The notes beneath the pieces are model-generated. The model saw only the letters and a list, made by a program, of their open reading frames with translations. It was not told where the DNA came from and did not search any database. Below, in pieces: positions 31,082-42,281 of a stretch of 64,000 nt of DNA. Made by a program: the position numbers and the translations under genes. Position 1 is the first letter of the stretch, and the number at the start of each line of letters is the position of its first letter. This stretch comes from Sphaerosporella brunnea (Eukaryota; Ascomycota; Pezizomycetes; Pezizales; Pyronemataceae): contig VXIS01000006.1 in NCBI GenBank assembly GCA_008704415.1, forward strand, positions 248,001 to 312,000, written 5' to 3'.

Positions 31082-32135
31082 TAGTGCTGTGCACGTGGCG
31101 ACGGGTCGGGGCGCGGGTGGGCTGGGCGCGGCGGGGCGGCAGGACGGGGTGATCGGGGTTGGGCGGGATGTATCGGGGTGCGACGGTGAATCGCGGGGCG
31201 GCGGCGAGGTGAGAGTGGCAATGAGGGCCGGTACACTTGGCAGTCCAATTGTCAAGCAAGATGTTTGGCTAACAGGGGAATTCCAGAACACGGCGTCCTC
31301 GGTACCCGGCATTATGTTTCGCCGACAAAGTCTATCGCCTCATATAACAGGCAAGCAAGTAGACATATATAGGACGCCTACGCCATAGATACGTTTTGAA
31401 GGACACCAAGGTTACAAAACAATACAATATCAACTTTTCCGGGCCAAATTTCCGGTTCCAAAATCTACTCCTCCTCAAGGACTGGTGTTCTCCTTCTCTC
31501 CAAGAACTGGCGGTACGTTTCCAACACTGAATCAAAGCCCAAAACACCCGGTTTCCACCAATCACGAAGTGTGACAAGTGCCTGAAGGGTTTCCTGAGAC
31601 ATAGTTGCCTGACGTGGGACTTCACCGTTTACCGCAGATGAAAAGGCATGTTCAGAAGGTGCGGTTGAAGCTAGAGTGATGTCTCTCAGGCTTAGTATAT
31701 GCTTTGAGTGGAAAGCAGTGGCAACGATCATATACCTTTCGCTGAGAATCTTTCGCCATCAAAGCGTGGCGTCGAAACAAATACTGGCCGCTCTCACGCC
31801 ACCAGAGGAGGGTATTCGAATCAAAGTGGCTGGCCCATAGCTCCGCTCACATTGGACGCAACTTTCGACACTGTTCATGTTCGTCCACTGGTATTGCGGC
31901 GTGAGCCTGTTGCTCAATCTCCTCGCGAAATGGGTTCCAACGAATGGAGCGGTTTCGTTCGGTGTGGCGTTGTGGTGGCTGGGTTTCCGACAGGGTGGCC
32001 GGGCTTTCGACCAGGTTGCCGGGTTGTGGACGGGGCGGCCGGGTCGCGGCGGGGTGGATCGGGGTCCATTGAGGCGGTCGCCGCCCCGTCGCGCCCGGTG
32101 CCCCGTCGGGGCCCCCCGACCCGTGCACAGCACTA
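31082..32135 (-). mobile_element. hAT element, family 3 (1054 bp), internally deleted
   Basis: Perfect 8-bp direct repeat GCCTTGGC flanks it (31074-31081 and 32136-32143). Both ends read inward start TAGTGCTGTGCACG, followed by G-rich GGGGCGGGG-type sequence. The minus strand keeps the 3' end of a transposase. The empty-site paralogue at 32958-32965 has a single uninterrupted GCCTTGGC in the same context, which confirms the borders. Confidence 0.85.
31465..31935 (-). pseudogene. hAT transposase C-terminal (dimerisation) remnant
   Basis: Minus strand: RNRSIRWNPFREEIEQQAHA (near 31940), a stop, FDSNTLLWWRESGQYLFRRH (near 31830-31770), a frame change, then STAPSEHAFSSAVNGEVPRQ and MSQETLQALVTLRDWW (31660-31550). 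These match the hAT C-terminal dimerisation domain in order: the D-x-LxWW block, the SVPSERxFS-like block and the L-x-ExLxxLxxLxxW block. The catalytic core is absent. Stops and frameshifts show it is dead. Confidence 0.75.
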
Positions 32136-32195
32136 GCCTTGGCTTGCTTAGGACTGGTTTTAGTCCCATAGCATTTTATTCCTTTTCCCAGCTGT

Positions 32196-32879
32196 GGCAA
32201 TTGAGTGATACCTTCTGAGTGCACCGATTCGGCACTATCTACTTCAATCGTATGAACAAGACTCAGCTGAGTCAGCCGCCGACTCTGAGACTCGTTGTGG
32301 TTCCGACTTGAGCGAAATTGTGCTCCCACTCTGCGGCGAGACTGGGTCTACGACAAGAACACAGCATGTCCCCCACGCCCGCGAAAACCTCCGAAACCCA
32401 AGTTATACATTGCAAGCGAGCTGCACCGCGCAGTGGGCTTTAGAGGTATTCATCCAGGAGCGTAGCACGCACCACGCGATACTCCTTGAAATGCTTTTTG
32501 AGAAGGCGATGTTTACGGTGTAAACACTGGATTACCCTAGGTTGTGCTGATTGACGGCATCAAGCTTGATGACAGCGTCATATATGCGCTTTTATCAAAG
32601 CATCGCCGGGCTGCAAAACCATGTGCGTCAACCTCAATCACAATGAGCAGGTGGAACAGGGGTTGCGGTGACGGCAACGGCAAGGAGTCGGCTTTCGCCT
32701 GGTGCTGCCGAGAACACTGGATTGTACGATGAATTACCAAGAAAGGCAATGCGTCGACTCACTGTCCGATACTCAAGCAGACAAACAAACCTGAGCTACA
32801 TGCATCTGTACGTTAAATTTCTTGGCGTCATTTTGCCCGGGGAAGTTGTGTAGCATATGCAGGATCCTATTGTATCACC
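32196..32879. other. Intergenic, no gene seen
   Basis: ORFs without motifs on both strands. Confidence 0.3.
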
Positions 32880-33020
32880 CACTCACAAAACTCCAGGCAG
32901 GGAAAAAGAAAAAAAAAAGGTATGGGACTCGAACCCGCATCCTTTTTTTTTTGTTAAGCCAAGGCATCCGAAGATGCATGCAAATCCTTAGTGTGATTGT
33001 AACTATGAGCTATCTTGGCT
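32880..33020 (-). repeat. tRNA-like repeat, copy B
   Basis: Minus strand: TAGCTCATAGTTA (A-box-like, near 33010), GCATCTTCGGATGC hairpin with a TTCG loop, CCTTGGCTTAAC, an A-run, then GGATGCGGGTTCGAGTCCC (B-box/T-arm) and a T-run. It aligns with copy A but has no insertion, so it serves as its empty site. The T-stem is imperfect, so a working tRNA is unlikely. Confidence 0.5.
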
Positions 33021-33180
33021 GGGTGTACTTACTTACCTGCCACTCTATCAAGGGGCAGGGAATAGAATATAACATTTTATGTAACGATAGAGCCAATGCA
33101 AACTGGGAAGCACCGCGTCGCAGCCTATGCAGGGTTTTGTAGCGCTTCGGCCTGCTGAGGTAACTCATCGTCGTCCTCCA

Positions 33181-33218
33181 GTGTTGCTGCGCACAGCCAG
33201 TGTTGCTGCGCACAGCCA
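33181..33218 (+). repeat. Perfect 19-bp tandem duplication
   Basis: GTGTTGCTGCGCACAGCCA occurs twice without spacer or mismatch. Confidence 0.85.
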
Positions 33219-34234
33219 GAATGCCAAAATCCGCTCCTCCCGCATGATTAAATATCAGGTCAGTGGGTCACTCTTCCGGCGGCATGTCTGCTTGGACCAG
33301 GTAATACAAATGTATGACCGCCGGTCATGAAACGGTGCGCGGCATCACCTGCGTGTCTTGACAAATGTCTTCTCCCCGCGATCATCAACGGGTGCATCGC
33401 GATATATTGCAGTCACCGAGGAACGCCGCCAAACGTGAACAGAAATCCATCGCGGTAGGCCACAATATCCGTCTAGTGTCACTTCCAATACCCCTCCAAA
33501 TGGCCATGCTGATTGCAATATTTAATGGCGCGCTATTGCGGTAACGGGCACGTCTCACTGTATATAATTTACCCTATCATCCCCTAGCGAGTTTATTGGT
33601 AGCTCACGGATGCGCCGCTGCCACTGGCCTTATGGTGTTCACCTATATCTGTTCGGGGGTGTTCCAGGACGTCTCTTTCACTTCGCCCATGACATTTCTA
33701 TCTGCTCAGTTCGACTAACACGCATACAAGATTGTTCCACCATATACAAACGCTCTCCAACTGTTTCGACCTCTACTCTGGCTAAAGCATCCCCTTTTGC
33801 GGGTCAGCTCGACACCCTCACTTTCTCTACGTCTCCATATCCACCTTACACAGTTCCTTACGCTCTTTCTAAAAAATAACATTATCATTACAAGCTTTGA
33901 TTGGAGTGTATCAGAAGTTGTTTTCGCCCCCGCCTGCTTAAATTGGCGCAAAACCCAAGACGTGCGCGGAAATTCAAATACCATGTGACCATGGCCCTAC
34001 AGCCCGAGAAGCCAACGAACAGTAACCCTACACTCCGGTGCATTTGAATTCGACCTACGCCGGTGGCGCTGTCGCCATCTGCACGCTACGTTCTTCAATG
34101 AATCAACCTTCGCTGTTCGCACGAAATGCATGAGACGTGCGGTGTGTTCCGCTGACAGCGTTTATGGTATCTGGATCTGAGTCCTCAGCATTCATCATCG
34201 GTTATTCCTGATGCATGCATGCGTATTGCGGGGA
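33219..34234. other. Intergenic, no gene seen
   Basis: Minus-strand ORF 33984-33715 and plus-strand ORFs lack motifs. Confidence 0.3.
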
Positions 34235-34242
34235 CTCCGAAG

Positions 34243-34725
34243 CAGGGGTGCCAATAGATGGGCTGGCCCGTGGGGCAAACGGGGCCCCACAAAGTAGGCC
34301 GGTAGGCCGGGCTGGGGCACGTGTCGCGCTTGTCGGATATGCTCCGGGCTACATTGTCAATGTCTGGATGCCTGACAGGCGCCTTTGGGTGCCCGTTGGG
34401 CCGGTATGTCGATCGTGCCGATCACGGGGCAATCTCCAACTCACTAAGTGGTCGAAACCCCGGCATCCCAGGCTGGTTATCGGTATTCCGGGACACCGAG
34501 TACGGGTGTTTCTGTGCCCTGCCGTTTCCGTGGTCGTAGAGCGTTCGGGTGCCTGGCGGGCCCGGTGCGCGCCTGCATTTCACACAGCCCATCCGGCGCC
34601 CGTGGACACCTGGATCTCGGTCCAAAATGCCTGGTCCAAACGGGCCTCGATTTGAAAAGCCCGTTTAATCCAAACGGGTTCAGACCTCGCCGAAAGCCAG
34701 ACTGGCCGGTCTATTGGCAGCCCTG
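34243..34725 (+). mobile_element. Non-autonomous hAT element, family 2 (483 bp)
   Basis: Perfect 8-bp direct repeat CTCCGAAG at 34235-34242 and 34726-34733. Terminal inverted repeats are CAGGGGTGCCAATAGA and, read inward from the right, CAGGGCTGCCAATAGA (one mismatch). Sub-terminal GGGGCCCC and GGGCCCG blocks. No coding sequence. A MITE-sized deletion derivative of the family that also gives the 45.95-46.84 kb copy. Confidence 0.85.
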
Positions 34726-34918
34726 CTCCGAAGGCGATGTCGCGTTTGAAGGACAGCAGATCAGACGGAATGTAGCTCCCGCGGGCCATCGCGTCAGAAA
34801 ACTGCCCCTGAACTGGTTGTTTGGTGACCGTTGGGTTCTGGTAGGAGTGCCGTGGCGATCGTTTCCACGTAGCTGATAGGAGACACCTATATTGTGTAGA
34901 ACCTGCTGGGGTTCGTCC

Positions 34919-35230
34919 ATGATTGCTGATACCCTCACTCGCATAATCGCAGCACGGATAAAGACAATCCCCGGATTTGGTTCCCTATTAGATGGCGATG
35001 TGTCAGCGCTGGTTGTGCACAGATTAATCGCAGTAGATGATGAACAGAGAGACACCCTCGCGGAGTGGCATCACCACCGAGGTCGCCGTTACTGGTGGTG
35101 TACAGCTAAAGGCAACCTGACGGCAGTCAAACGGTGCCATAACGATGTGCAAGGTAGACTGTTAATCGTTGTAGTGGAGTTCGTGTTGACGAGACTGTTT
35201 GCTGGAGAATCAATGTTTGTTGGTTTGTAA
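34919..35230 (+). pseudogene. Possible F-box/ankyrin fragment
   Basis: 103-codon ORF from ATG. AKGNLTAVKRCHND (near residue 70) is like an ankyrin helix pair, and the upstream part has the spacing of the F-box/ankyrin N-terminus. Its LPxELL-like start is not seen. The family link is inference. No downstream repeat is found. Confidence 0.3.
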
Positions 35231-37658
35231 CTGACTAGCTATATATATCATGGACTCAACAGGTTGTCCAACACTCTCGCAAGGGCAGGGACGCGCTGTA
35301 TTTTCTGGTCTGTCAGCGATAATCAACAACTGCTTTTACCTATTGTGCCTGAACGTTTTCTCCGCCGCCATAGACGCTGCCTCCTGGCGAGGTAGGATCT
35401 GCCGTTGCTGGCGTCTTGCAAAAGATACAGAGACTTCGTGATCATGCAATAGTGGTATACACTCACCGAACAAACCATGGAAAAGCACCTACTGACCATG
35501 CCTCACCCGATCATGCCTGCAAAAGGTACACATCGGCCTTGAAATTGCGAAGGTCAAGAAGTGCTGCCTGACCACGGTTCACTAGCCACTGCACTCTCTG
35601 TGCAGTGGCCACGGATCGCACACGTTCGCCGGCTACTACCATGTCACTCTCTACAAAAACACTCAGCGACCTACGATTCTGCGGACCACAGGCCTCTTGG
35701 CAATGGCAAGCCTGAATTGTATGACCTAGACCACGGTAACGTCCTCTACATACTCAGCTTCATCCAAATCAACCGCACAAGTATCCTGTTTCTGCAACCA
35801 ACAGCTTCTGTGGGATTCCCGCGTGCGAAAGAGTCCACGTCGGTCCACCCGCTTTTGATCCGTGCTCGAGACAACAGATCGCGGACAGTAAACCTGATTA
35901 CACACATATACACACTCAGGCTCGTAGAAATAAGCGTGGCATGTTCAGCCACCCTCCCGTCATCAAAGAGTACGTGCCACGGTATCTCAGCCGATCATGC
36001 TCCCCATCAGCGCCAGATTGGGTCCCCAACTACTTCACTCTCTGTGCCATGCAAACCGCTGGCAGAAGACACAGCGCTACTACTGAGCCACCACCTACGA
36101 TGCTGCGGACGTTGCACACTCTGGCGCAAGGGGACGATGTCCATGTTGAGTTGTACGAGGAGAGATTATCACACTGTACCCATCAACTTCCCGCTCACGG
36201 GACGCTGTCTGTTCAGCCGGCTATTGGAAACCCTGACTGCAGATGGGTCCTGGGTCATTCGCACGACGTTTCTCTGAAATCAATGAGCCCTCAGTTCCAA
36301 TCGTGGGAGAGAATGAGAAACATCGCGATCCACAGCTAGTAGTTCCATGCCGAGGTCTTTCACAGCGCAATTCCGCTGTGGAAGATGTATGTATCGCAGA
36401 TCGGCCAACCGTTGGCACACAGTTTACAGTCTTGTCTGCCAGCAGTTCAATTGTGGGGATGATCCAAGATCCCGTGTCACTCTGGGGATGGCAATGTTGA
36501 ACATGATTCATCTGCAGAGATTCGACTGAAATCTTGAGAGGCAATGATTGTGATGTCACTGTGGGTCGATTGAGGTGGTCTGCTGTCATTTATTTTCTCC
36601 GTCTTCCTCCACTTGCCTGTCGGAACCTCGTCGCCGGTTTCCATCGTCTTCTTACGATTGGCAGTCCCGGCGGGGTATATCACAAATGCACGTGCAGTCC
36701 CCTTTTGACCTGCATTGTCAGTACTGCTCCACGTTCGCTCGCATGCAATATGCAACAGTCGTGGTTTAGCACGCCTCTTTGCACAGGCTCGCAATCACCG
36801 CAGAGCTGCCAGTTTGTGGAACTTCGCACTTTACGGTGCAAGGAGTTTGCCTGCACCGCACTTGCCGATGACATTCTGGGTATGAGCGAGACTTTATCAT
36901 ATATGGAGGCGGTGATTACATTTCCTGTGCACGGCATTGTATTGTGGCGGTAGAAGGTACAGGTAGCCCCCTTCCTCTAGCTCAAATGGTGATATTCAAA
37001 ATGCGGATATTCGCTAACTGGTCAGGATAGCGGTTATATTGCCCTTGAAACCGGCTGTCACAGAGTGCATTGCCGTCCGATCGACAAGGCTCATGGTCCG
37101 GCAGTGCACCCCAACCGCCAGACATGTTCCAACTACGGTTTGTTCCTGTTCTTGGGAATCGTCGTGGGTGCACGTGCTGCATGGTTCTGAGACGGCCACG
37201 GGTTGAATTAACTGGCAACGGTTGAGGTTGTCCGAGCAGGCAGAGTCACGCTTTGTGAGGGGGTCTTCACTCTCTGGGACACACAAGGCTGGCACAAAAT
37301 ATCCTATACAGCGCACAAATCCCTTGCATTCAGATAGTTCACAGTTGAAACATTGCACTCGGCGGGCTGACAGCTCACAGCAGGTTTGCATAGTATGTAA
37401 TAGGGGCTCCTCAGGGTCGCTGATAGGTCTTCATCGCATTCGGTCACGAGATCATAGTGATGCAGGGACGCCATCGTAAGGGTCTGGGGACAGAGATACC
37501 GCAAGAGATGGCAAAGCCACAATGCTTGGAAGCAGTGAGTGGTCCGTAAGTGAATGTGAACAATTAAGAACTGCGACTGCAATCAGTCCAGTGCTTGAAC
37601 TGAAAAAAAAATAGTCCATGTACGTACAAAACGCTGCCGAAATGCGGGCGCATACTGC
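35231..37658. other. 2.4 kb without a supported gene
   Basis: A diverged tandem duplication seems to join 35590-35700 with 36030-36110: both carry ACTCTCTGTGCA/CCATG, then CTACCA/CCACCT and ACGAT(T/G)CTGCGGAC. Several 80-240 codon ORFs occur (for example 35561-36277 plus), but none has motifs and frames overlap heavily. Confidence 0.3.
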
Positions 37659-38309
37659 TTATCTGAAGCCGAAACTTGTTAGCACACCAGTCTCACCCGA
37701 AGGTTCCCAGAACAAGGCCTTAGCGCACCACGTGTGCTGCCCCGGTTGGAACTCTCGCACGAGGACACACAATATGATAGGCCTCGCCGAGGCTGCAGCC
37801 CTCACGTGGGCGCCATGTCGCGCCAACAGTTTGCCCATCTCCAACGTTTCAGTGCTTGCGTCCATCTGGCACTCTGAGGTGCTTGCCCCAGCCTCCAGCA
37901 ACAGCTTCACCATACTGAGATCGTGCAGGCATATCGCTTCAAAGAGCATCTTGCTCGTGAACATGTACCAGCTTTCCTCGAACGGTGGGTATTCAATGTC
38001 GGCCTCGATGTCGAGAACACCGTTGGCAAGCAGTCGGCGCACAGCTCCCAGGTTCCGTGTCGTTATCAGCCTGTGGCGCTGGAGGCCCTGAACGGGTATT
38101 TTGTAAATAATGTCATGAAAAATAGCGTAAAAACGACGGTTCACACGCAGCAGCCTGTACAGGTGAGCTGACAGCGTGATGTAAGACCCGATCTCGAGCA
38201 GCAACTCTGTGGGCAAGGCGGCGAGCGCCGGCCGTGGCGGTCCAAGCTGTGGAGGTAGGATTCGGCCTTGCCGCGCATCCGCTTTTAAGGTTGTCTGGTT
38301 GTGAGCGCT
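37659..38309 (-). pseudogene. F-box-like/ankyrin protein, second copy
   Basis: The minus-strand frame is open from 38309 to the stop at 37659 but has no in-frame ATG; the first recognisable block is LPTELLLEIGSYITLSAHLY (from 38216). F-box-like helices continue RLLRVNRRFYAIFHDIIYKI. Ankyrin segments follow: NLGAVRRLLANGVLDIEADI, CLHDLSMVKLLLEAGASTS and ETLEMGKLLARHGAHVRAA. It is therefore more complete in ankyrin repeats than the 1.9-2.6 kb gene. An upstream ATG at 38278 is in another frame and no good intron joins it, so the start has been lost or lies in a degraded exon. Family role: substrate receptor of an SCF-type ubiquitin ligase (known for F-box proteins, inferred here). Confidence 0.65.
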
Positions 38310-40000
38310 CTATACGTGACCGGTTATGACTGCTGTGCGAACAGATTGATGGATTTGCGCGACGCTTACCTGCATTGTGGGATATATCTCGGATGAAGCA
38401 GAGAGTTGCAACAAAGTATTGTAACACGTGCTGTGGAACGGGAAAGACTATCTCGTACTCAGAAGGTAGGAGGTGGTGGTCGAGGGAAAGTGATAGTGGC
38501 AGGTTGCCTTTGAATTGACGTGAAGGTAGTTTGGCGAGCATTATGTGGTTCGGTAAACGTCTTCCAGACCACACCTGCAAAGATATATTCGAGAAATGCC
38601 ACACTTTTCTGTGTTGATCACAATTTAAATAGTGATATTGAAGGACTACAAGCACTACCCAGGAATGCTTCTACCGCAGTCCATGTCCAAACCCGTTCCC
38701 CGTCGCCTTACCGTCCGTCCATCCAAATGTTGTTGCCGGTCCTGATAAGGGCGCCTTGCGCGGAGAGTTCCAAGCTAATTGTAAATCGTTGTTTCCCTTC
38801 ACCCTAGCGAGGGATAAATCAACGGATGTTATGCCCTTGCACCCACCGACCTCGTACATAGCCCGCCGCTATCATTTTATGGCCTGTGACCCGTCAATGG
38901 CTGCGCGATACATGCCACTTGCAATATAGCGTCACACGTGTAAGCCCATCGATTGCGCATGACTGCAGCTGCAACATAGCGTGCTGCCTGGAACACCATC
39001 ATCGGCCAGGGTTCGGGTGCACCACGCGCCCAGAACGACGAGCCCTGTCATTGTCGCGGCAACCACAGCTCAGCCGGACAACCGCGTTTCCGTGTTTATG
39101 GTCTTTGCATATTAACAGGATAACGTATATGTACCCTGGCATGCAGGAAGTGCAAGTGTTCAGCCAGTTCCAGGTGCAGATGAGTATGAATTTACCGGCT
39201 GCCCGGTGCACCAGGTGCAACATGCAGCGCAGTCCCAACATCTGTATTGAGCCCTCGTCACAAACATGCTGCTGCTGTCAATGTTAGCGTGGCTATCCGT
39301 AGATATGTGAGCGCATGTGAACACTGCGATGTTGGAAACATGGCTGGAGCGTCCCGAATGAAGCAGCATATTCCTTAATGTCGTGCAAAGCGAAGCACCT
39401 GGGTCCAATGGCGAAAACTGCGAGCCTGGCCGGGAGCTCACCGGTGCAAAGAATCACAGTCCACCCTGCCGGCATAGGCGGATGGGATGTGGAGATCAAG
39501 GCGTGGGCGAAGTTGAGCCATCGACGTAAGAGCCGTTGGTGGCAAATAACAGATGGCATGGTTGCCCTCGTAGGCACAGAACTCTGGATTGGGGCAAGTA
39601 CCAAACGGTGTGTTTGTGGCGAGCAGAGTGGCAAGGCGTGGGGAGTGAATATTTCGGCATCTACAAATTTCCCCAACCATCTTGTTATGATTACGTCCCG
39701 TGCTTGCGAGGTTTTTACGGCATGTTGTACGGATATTTCTCAATTCCAGCAGATCAGCCCTCCTTCCGCAAATACACTCGGCCACCTCCAGTTGTTTTCC
39801 AACCACCGAGACTGCCTTAGAGCCCACCACACCTGCCAGCACCACGCCACCGAACTGCCGACCCTGCACACCAAGAAGTCCACAACACGGCCTTGATGAA
39901 CACAGCGGTGGGTAGCACGCTGCGCAGGTACCTGTTCTTGGTTGTGCTTGCAAACGGCTAGCGCAGCTGCACTGGCGACTGCTCACCACAGGACAATGGT
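38310..40000. other. Intergenic, no supported gene
   Basis: A 202-codon minus-strand ORF (40046-39438) has Cys-rich and hydrophobic stretches, but no family pattern and no splice support. Left unannotated. Confidence 0.3.
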
Positions 40001-40381
40001 ACGTGCTTGCGGCAACATTGCGACCGGTATTGAGTGTATCCATCACGCAGCATTGGCGATATGAATCTGCAACTCCTTGTGAACATTGCAGGAAAGGACG
40101 TCAGAGATCTTGTATGATATCATTACCGTGCCGACGTCACGTCCAGCGAAGGGGCTTTGCCAATCTTATCTGTATTGTTTCAAACTGACCATGTGTCCCC
40201 AAACACATCCCCTCCAGGGCTTGAAAGAATAGGCAGCCTTCCTGGGAACTCGCACGCCACAATGCTCCGGGAAGCGCACTTGGGGCATAATTGACCTGCC
40301 TGAGTCACTTGGAGCTCTGTGTGTGCGGTGCCCATCTGGCGACTGTCTTCCTCATCAAGCGTGCTAATGGCACTGATGCAG

Positions 40382-40437
40382 GTGAGTCGATGAAACCCAT
40401 GTGTACACGATCAATGCTGACGTCGGGCGTATCGCAG
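40382..40437 (+). other. Intron-like segment, unit 2 (56 nt)
   Basis: GTGAGT donor, GCTGAC branch site, TCGCAG acceptor. Aligned with the intron of unit 3. Confidence 0.55.
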
Positions 40438-40647
40438 GGGCCTTCCCAATCTTCTCGGTGTCGTTTCAAATTGACCATGTGCCCCGAAGCACATCTACTC
40501 CTCGGCATGGAAGAATATCCAGCCACCCTGCAAGGTATGCCTCCGTGGCACCTGTCGGGCGATTGTCTTCCTCGTAGAGCAGGCTCACCGCACCGCGCCT
40601 TGATGGGGGCCCTCTACCTTGTAAAGTGCTCCAATGGCACTACCCAG

Positions 40648-40700
40648 GTGAGCCAATTCAAGACGTGAAGGTGTGCACATCACTGACATCGAATGTACAG
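40648..40700 (+). other. Intron-like segment, unit 3 (53 nt)
   Basis: GTGAGC donor, ACTGAC branch site, TACAG acceptor. Confidence 0.55.
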
Positions 40701-40770
40701 CACCGTGCTAATCGCGTCGGTATCCATTCCAACCGACCATGTGTCCCGAAAGACACACACTGTCAGTCTC

Positions 40771-41086
40771 TGCATGATGCAAAGGCTGGGCAAGCCGTGT
40801 TAGATGGGTATGTTGCATGGCCATCGTGCGAGTCTGGTGAGGGGTCAGAAGGGATGCGGTGACATGGCCATGGTCGGCACACCTTTAGCGAGTTGTCTCT
40901 AACGCGTTTCGTTGTTCTGTTATCTCTACTATAGGTTTCCATTATGGTAGTCCGGCGGGCCACTCACTTGGGTGCGCGGATGTCCGCTTCGCAGAGTCTT
41001 GTAAACGCCTTCTCGAAATCAAACATATTCCGTCACTCCACCGCGGCTCACATCAAAGCTGGGATATCCAATAAATAACCCTATAC
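40771..41086. other. Intergenic
   Basis: No supported gene. Confidence 0.4.
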
Positions 41087-41092
41087 GTGCGG

Positions 41093-41121
41093 TTCTTTAG
41101 GGTCTTTAGGGTCTTTAGGGT
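41093..41121 (+). repeat. 9-bp tandem repeat TCTTTAGGG x3
   Basis: Three consecutive units, telomere-like only in the TTAGGG part. Confidence 0.6.
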
Positions 41122-41223
41122 TCGTCTGCACGTTTGTTTCGCCGTCTCAACAACCACAACCTTAACACCCGCCGTGCCTCTCCACCTCACAAAATACCCT
41201 CTATGTCTTTCACTCAAGCCTCC

Positions 41224-42158
41224 CGCAGTGCCCGTTAATTTTACTACTACAACCGCAAGAGAAAGCGGGAGCGAAGAGATCAATCTCCTCCTTCCACTGG
41301 ACCAAGCCCGATTAGCGAAGATATCTCACAGGATGACCATGCTGAAGCTGTCAACCGCTGGAATGCTCTTCCTGGTCAAATTACTGAAGTGGAGGCCTCT
41401 GCCAGGAAGAGAAATCGTCAGGCGAGACATGCTCAGGCAGGAGATGGGGACACGACGGTCAACGACGGCGGATCCGGCTCACCCCAGAGGGCATTGGTCA
41501 GGTGATGGGTGGTTGCTGGCGGATGTGGTGGAAAATATCACGGCAATGCAGGCAAAATAGTTGAGGGGTATTCTACATAAGTTTTTGGGTCGGGGGTATC
41601 CTGCAAATTTCAACCTCACATGGGGGTATGCCGCATAATTACCGTTGATTTTTTTATTCTACTTTTTTGTTCGAACGATGGCAGTTTGGAGGAAAAGGTT
41701 TTTCGAACCACGGCATTTTTGAGGAAAAGGGAACATCGATGGCAGGTTGGAGTATAGTTTCAAAAACGATGGCATAATAGAGGTTTGCCGTTTATTTTTA
41801 CCCCACCAAGATTCCTGACTGTGCCCAGCCGACTGATTCATCTCTAGATCAATTGGTATCATGCACCTTCTATTCTATGAAGCAAGCCAGGTATTGAAAA
41901 ACGATTCTTTTATACCGACTCAATTCCGTTGATCACGCTTGTTAAAGCAAGGAACAATTGGGGCGGTTGTTGACCTATTCCCTGAACATAGCTTATATCG
42001 GACTCCTAGGCTGTCGGTAACGACCGTGCTCCTACCTTTCGGTTCTTTGCGCCCTGAATCAATCACTGACTACGCTGGGTGCCCGCTGCTGACACTTTGA
42101 AGTCGTGCCTTCTTCTCTTGCGCTTGTAGTAGTGAAACTGACGGGCACTGCGGGAGAC
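41224..42158. repeat. Inverted short repeat around Mutator-like region
   Basis: CCCGCAGTGCCCGT, then ACTACTACAA(C/G)CGCAAGAGA, lies on plus at 41224-41268 and on minus at 42158-42115. It encodes PAVPV(N/S)FTTT(T/S)ARE in both. Between them is AT-rich sequence with a repeated CGATGGCA motif (near 41678, 41740, 41768). Confidence 0.5.
41561..41648 (+). repeat. Direct repeat, left copy (about 85 bp)
   Basis: Matches 43113-43200 with few changes: CTACATAAGTTTTTGGGTCG then GGGGTATCCTGCAAATTTCA in both. Flanks the Mutator-like fragment. Confidence 0.65.
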
Positions 42159-42281
42159 TTGCTGTCCAAGATGTCCGCCGCTGACAGGAGAGACCGAAGA
42201 AGTGGAATCGTCGCGAGCCCTCGCCCTGCAGCATCCCTGCACCCCCGTCTCCCATAGTACGTCTCCCAATGGAAGACGTTA

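Larger units (their letters stand above)
31029..32195 (+). repeat. tRNA-like repeat, copy A, split by a hAT element
   Basis: With the hAT element removed, 31029-31081 joins 32144 onward to give TAGCTCAGCGTTA (A-box-like) ... GATGCCTTGGCTTGCTTAGG ... GGTTTTAGTCCCAT (B-box-like) and a CTTTTCCCAGC tail. Copy B at 33020-32880 (minus) aligns along the whole length. A tRNA-derived SINE is the simplest reading. Confidence 0.5.
40010..40770 (+). repeat. Three tandem intron-bearing gene fragments
   Basis: Three diverged units with steps of about 286 and 260 bp. Each carries the end of one exon, a short intron and the start of the next. The exon end reads TVFLIKRANGTDA in unit 2 and ALYLVKCSNGTTQ in unit 3. 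The next exon reads GALPILSVLFQTDHVSPNTS (unit 1), GAFPIFSVSFQIDHVPRSTS (unit 2) and VLIASVSIPTDHVSRKTH (unit 3, in another frame). Units 2 and 3 keep intact intron signals. The shared SV-F/I-Q/P-T/I-DHV motif across two frames shows former coding. Protein family unknown. Confidence 0.5.

Noticed and set aside
32880..33020. Functional tRNA gene
   Set aside because: T-stem mismatches, an A-run in place of a normal loop/stem and no pairing acceptor stem.
35561..36277. 238-codon plus ORF
   Set aside because: Composition (many Ser, Thr, His, Arg, Leu) and lack of motifs fit chance, and part of the region looks duplicated.
39438..40046. 202-codon minus ORF with Cys pairs, considered as a hydrophobin
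   Set aside because: The eight-Cys spacing of hydrophobins is not met, and the frame overlaps the start of the tandem exon array on the other strand.
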